From Calothrix sp. PCC 7507 (GTDB lineage Bacteria; Cyanobacteriota; Cyanobacteriia; Cyanobacteriales; Nostocaceae), in assembly GCF_000316575.1 (NCBI RefSeq), contig NC_019682.1, positions 1,736,001 to 1,800,000 of the forward strand: a DNA stretch of 64,000 nt, given 5' to 3'. A model generated the notes under the pieces. That model worked only from the letters and a program-made list of their open reading frames with translations, was not told the origin of the DNA and did not search any database. Positions 61,715 through 64,000 of this stretch are shown here, in pieces. A program made the translations under genes and the position numbers. Every line of letters begins with the position of its first letter. Within the stretch, counting starts at the first letter, position 1.

Positions 61715-63337
61715 TTACCCCTGTTTCGACAACAGCTTACCAATCGTGCGATTCTCAGGCGTAAACGTCCTCTTTGCTACCCGCTGAATATCTGTAGGCG
61801 TTACCGCTGCAATTTGGTTTAACTGCTGAAACAAATTCCGCCAAGAGCCAGTTTTCACCTCATATTCCAACAATTGCTGCGCCATCCCCATATTAGAATC
61901 AAGGCTGCGTAACAAACCCGCCCTAGCTTGAGTTTTCACTCGCTGTAACTCAGTTGCTGTCACAGGTTCAGTTTTAAGCTTGTCAATTTCTGTTCGCAAA
62001 GCCGCTGCTAACTCATCAACGGTGTGATTAGGAGATGTGAGAGCATAAAACAACATCAGATTTGGGTATTTATCTCCAGGGAAACCGCTGAAACCTTCAG
62101 CATTGAGTGCTAAACGCTGCTGTTCTACCAAAGATTTATACAGCCTTGATGTCCGTCCATCACTTAATAAACTGCCAATAATTTCATAAACAGCGTTATC
62201 TGGATCGTTGATTGCTGGACGGTGATAGCCTTCTAAATACCAGGGTTGGGAAGGTAGCTGTAAAGTTACTGATCGCGTTTGTGTTTGCTTTGGTTCGGCT
62301 GTAATTTTTACCTGGGCTTTCGGTTTGGCTGGATAGCGTCCAAAGTAAGTTTTGGCGAGTTTTTTCACCTCAGCTGGGTTAACATCACCGACAATAGCGA
62401 TCGCTAAATTACTGGGTACATAGTGAGTGTCAAAAAACTTCTGCACATCGTCTGGCGTTAAGCTGCGGATATCTTCGTCATAACCAATCACCGGACGTCT
62501 GTAGGGATGGACTTTGTAAGCTGCATCGATAAACTTTTCGATCATCAAGCCAATCGGCGAATTCTCCACCCGCATCCGGCGTTCTTCTAGAATCACATCT
62601 TTCTCTTTATAAAACTCACGCCGAATCACCGGATCGAGAAATCTATCTGATTCTAGTGACATCCACAATTCCAACTTATTAGCCGGAAAACTATACATGT
62701 AACGTGTGGCTTCAGTAGATGTATTAGCATTTAACCCCACACCTCCGGCTTGTTCCACAATTTGTCCCAGCTCGTTTTGCTTGACTAGCTTGACTGCTTG
62801 TGATTCTACTTGTTTAAACTCTTGCTGTAACTGAGTGAGTTTTTCTTTTGAACCATTAACCTTTGCTATTTTAATTTGAGCATCCAACCGCTCTAAACTT
62901 TCTAGGAGAGGTTTTTCGGCTTTGTAATCTGTTGTACCAATGCGCGTTGTGCCTTTAAAAGCTAAATGCTCCAAAAAGTGTGCCACACCAGTTTTACCAT
63001 CCGGCTCATCCACGCCACCGACATCAGCATAGGTAAGAAAAGAAACAACAGGCGCTTGATGTCGTTCTAAAACAATGAACTTCAAACCATTGTCGAGGCG
63101 AAACTCAGTTAATTGCTTAATCACCCGATCCAAGTAGGGTTGGATTGAACTAGTTTTTGTAGGTTGCTGCGTTCTTTGAGGAGGAGGTGCTGTCTGAGTT
63201 TGAGCTAGAGCAACTTCTGGTAGCAATCCCCACCACAGGATGATTAAAGCGCACAAAGTGACAACTAACCGATGTATTGTGACAGATACTTGGTTTGAAC
63301 GAGCTAAGATTATGCGAAAGCGGCTAGTCTGATTCAT
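61715..63337 (-). CDS. M16 family zinc peptidase
   Basis: 540 residues from ATG 63337. The zinc motif is GVAHFLEHLAFKGT (HxxEH, ~114-127). A signal/anchor segment lies near the start (LVVTLCALIILWWGLLPEVA, ~20-39). Second-domain residues ALNAEGFSGFPGDKYPNLML are typical of M16. Family members degrade small peptides. It pairs with the non-catalytic 60030-61550 protein 164 bp downstream, like other M16 heterodimers. It could take part in peptide turnover, but nothing in the sequence links it to the RiPP locus. Confidence 0.9.
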   Translation of the reverse strand: MNQTSRFRIILARSNQVSVTIHRLVVTLCALIILWWGLLPEVALAQTQTAPPPQRTQQPTKTSSIQPYLDRVIKQLTEFRLDNGLKFIVLERHQAPVVSFLTYADVGGVDEPDGKTGVAHFLEHLAFKGTTRIGTTDYKAEKPLLESLERLDAQIKIAKVNGSKEKLTQLQQEFKQVESQAVKLVKQNELGQIVEQAGGVGLNANTSTEATRYMYSFPANKLELWMSLESDRFLDPVIRREFYKEKDVILEERRMRVENSPIGLMIEKFIDAAYKVHPYRRPVIGYDEDIRSLTPDDVQKFFDTHYVPSNLAIAIVGDVNPAEVKKLAKTYFGRYPAKPKAQVKITAEPKQTQTRSVTLQLPSQPWYLEGYHRPAINDPDNAVYEIIGSLLSDGRTSRLYKSLVEQQRLALNAEGFSGFPGDKYPNLMLFYALTSPNHTVDELAAALRTEIDKLKTEPVTATELQRVKTQARAGLLRSLDSNMGMAQQLLEYEVKTGSWRNLFQQLNQIAAVTPTDIQRVAKRTFTPENRTIGKLLSKQG

Positions 63338-63486
63338 AAGCAACAACTGAAGTAAAGTTCTACAACCTGAAAAACAAGCTAATAGCCTTGAGGCGTTAAT
63401 CTTGTATTAAGCTTTATCTGCTTTTTGTACTGCACGTTAGACAATATTGCTACAAGTCGTGTTCCGACGATCTCACAATAAATACT
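63338..63486. promoter_or_regulatory. Divergent promoter region between M16 operon and tetR-type gene
   Basis: About 150 bp between divergent starts, so promoters for both must lie here. No operator is identified. Confidence 0.5.
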
Positions 63487-64000
63487 ATGCGAGTTTTTAA
63501 TTCTCCCCCACCTTCAGAAGCACAAACGCGTACCCGCATTCTCAGCGCAGCACAGCGATTGTTTGCTGCTCAGGGTTTTGATGGCACTACTACCCGCGAC
63601 TTAGCACAAGCAGCAGGTGTCGCTGAGGGTACTCTGTTTCGTCATTTTCCCAATAAAAAGGCCATTTTGGTGGAAGTAGCCACTAGTGGATGGGTGGAAA
63701 TTCTCACAGATTTGCTCACAGAATTGAGTGAGATGGGCAGCTATAAAGCTGTAGCACAGGTTATGCGTCGCCGGATGTGGAATTTACAAAAAAATGCCGA
63801 AATGATGCGCGTTTGTTTCATGGAAGTGCAGTTTCACCCCGACTTGCGCGATCGCATTCAATTAGAAGTCATTACTAAAATGACTGATGTCGCTGAAGCT
63901 TTCTTTCAAACCGCAATGGACAGAGGTATTTATCGACAAATGGATGCCAAACTTGTCGCCAAGGTGTTTTTAGGAATGTTTGCAGTTGCAGGTTTTTCTG
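63487..64000 (+). CDS. TetR/AcrR family transcriptional regulator (3' end outside window)
   Basis: 171 visible residues starting MRVFNSPPPSEAQTRTRILS. The N-terminal HTH is AAQRLFAAQGFDGTTTRDLA followed by QAAGVAEGTLFRHFPNKKAI, the TetR signature (~21-60). The C-terminal ligand domain is truncated by the window end. Divergent orientation with respect to the M16 genes suggests it may regulate them; no direct evidence. Confidence 0.9.
   Translation, partial: MRVFNSPPPSEAQTRTRILSAAQRLFAAQGFDGTTTRDLAQAAGVAEGTLFRHFPNKKAILVEVATSGWVEILTDLLTELSEMGSYKAVAQVMRRRMWNLQKNAEMMRVCFMEVQFHPDLRDRIQLEVITKMTDVAEAFFQTAMDRGIYRQMDAKLVAKVFLGMFAVAGFS

Overview
The window is chromosomal DNA from a filamentous, heterocyst-forming cyanobacterium (Nostoc/Anabaena type). 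The evidence is frequent GCGATCGC (HIP1) octamers, a hetC-hetP-like pair, a second HetP-family gene, the conserved ffh-rpsP-khpA-phoH cluster, an SphR-SphS-PhoU phosphate module, and abundant short heptamer repeats, MITE-like elements and REP-type palindromes. No rRNA gene or CRISPR array was seen. Two tRNA genes are present.

Layout. 1-12.5 kb: the 3' part of an M23 peptidase, riboflavin synthase (with an in-frame repeat insertion), a bifunctional-nuclease-family protein, Uma2 nuclease, SAM methyltransferase, Dam-type methylase, an orphan coiled-coil protein, a U32/RlhA-type protein and two tandem coiled-coil paralogues. 12.9-15.8 kb: sphR-sphS-phoU. 16-22 kb: a CoiA-like zinc-motif protein, tRNA-Thr and tRNA-Tyr, an ABC exporter and a secreted protein. 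22.4-26.1 kb: a DUF4388 / small GTPase / small GTPase / roadblock / V4R-like module resembling Mgl-type signalling. 26.1-30.3 kb: Uma2 and the phoH-khpA-rpsP-ffh cluster. 30.6-35.9 kb: an Rpn-type nuclease, a DsbA-fold protein, a REP-associated tyrosine transposase (RAYT) bracketed by its palindromes, and a GH116 beta-glucosidase.

36.8-59.4 kb is the most interesting part. A hetC-like exporter (putative cyclic-nucleotide-binding domain, C39 peptidase, ABC transporter) and hetP are followed by what looks like a ribosomally synthesised peptide (RiPP) locus. It holds three signal-less parvulin-type PPIases, a transposase-derived HTH protein, a second HetC-like peptidase/ABC transporter, an HlyD adaptor, a second HetP-like gene, a HopA1-family protein, an aminoglycoside-phosphotransferase-like kinase, and tandem copies (unit about 383 bp) of a double-glycine precursor peptide. 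A sixth, Arg-rich double-glycine peptide has its own terminator. HopA1 plus APH-like kinase is the Ser/Thr dehydration pair known from class V lanthipeptides and thioamitides, but the precursor cores here contain no cysteine, so lanthionine rings are not expected. This is the best candidate for an undescribed system.

The proposed logic is: the kinase and HopA1 protein modify Ser/Thr in the precursor core, the C39 domain of the PCAT removes the leader after Gly-Gly, and PCAT plus HlyD export the product, with PPIases possibly acting on the one conserved proline. The neighbouring hetC-hetP genes share both protein families with this locus. 60-64 kb: an M16 peptidase pair (one active, one lacking the zinc motif) and the start of a TetR-family regulator cut by the window end.
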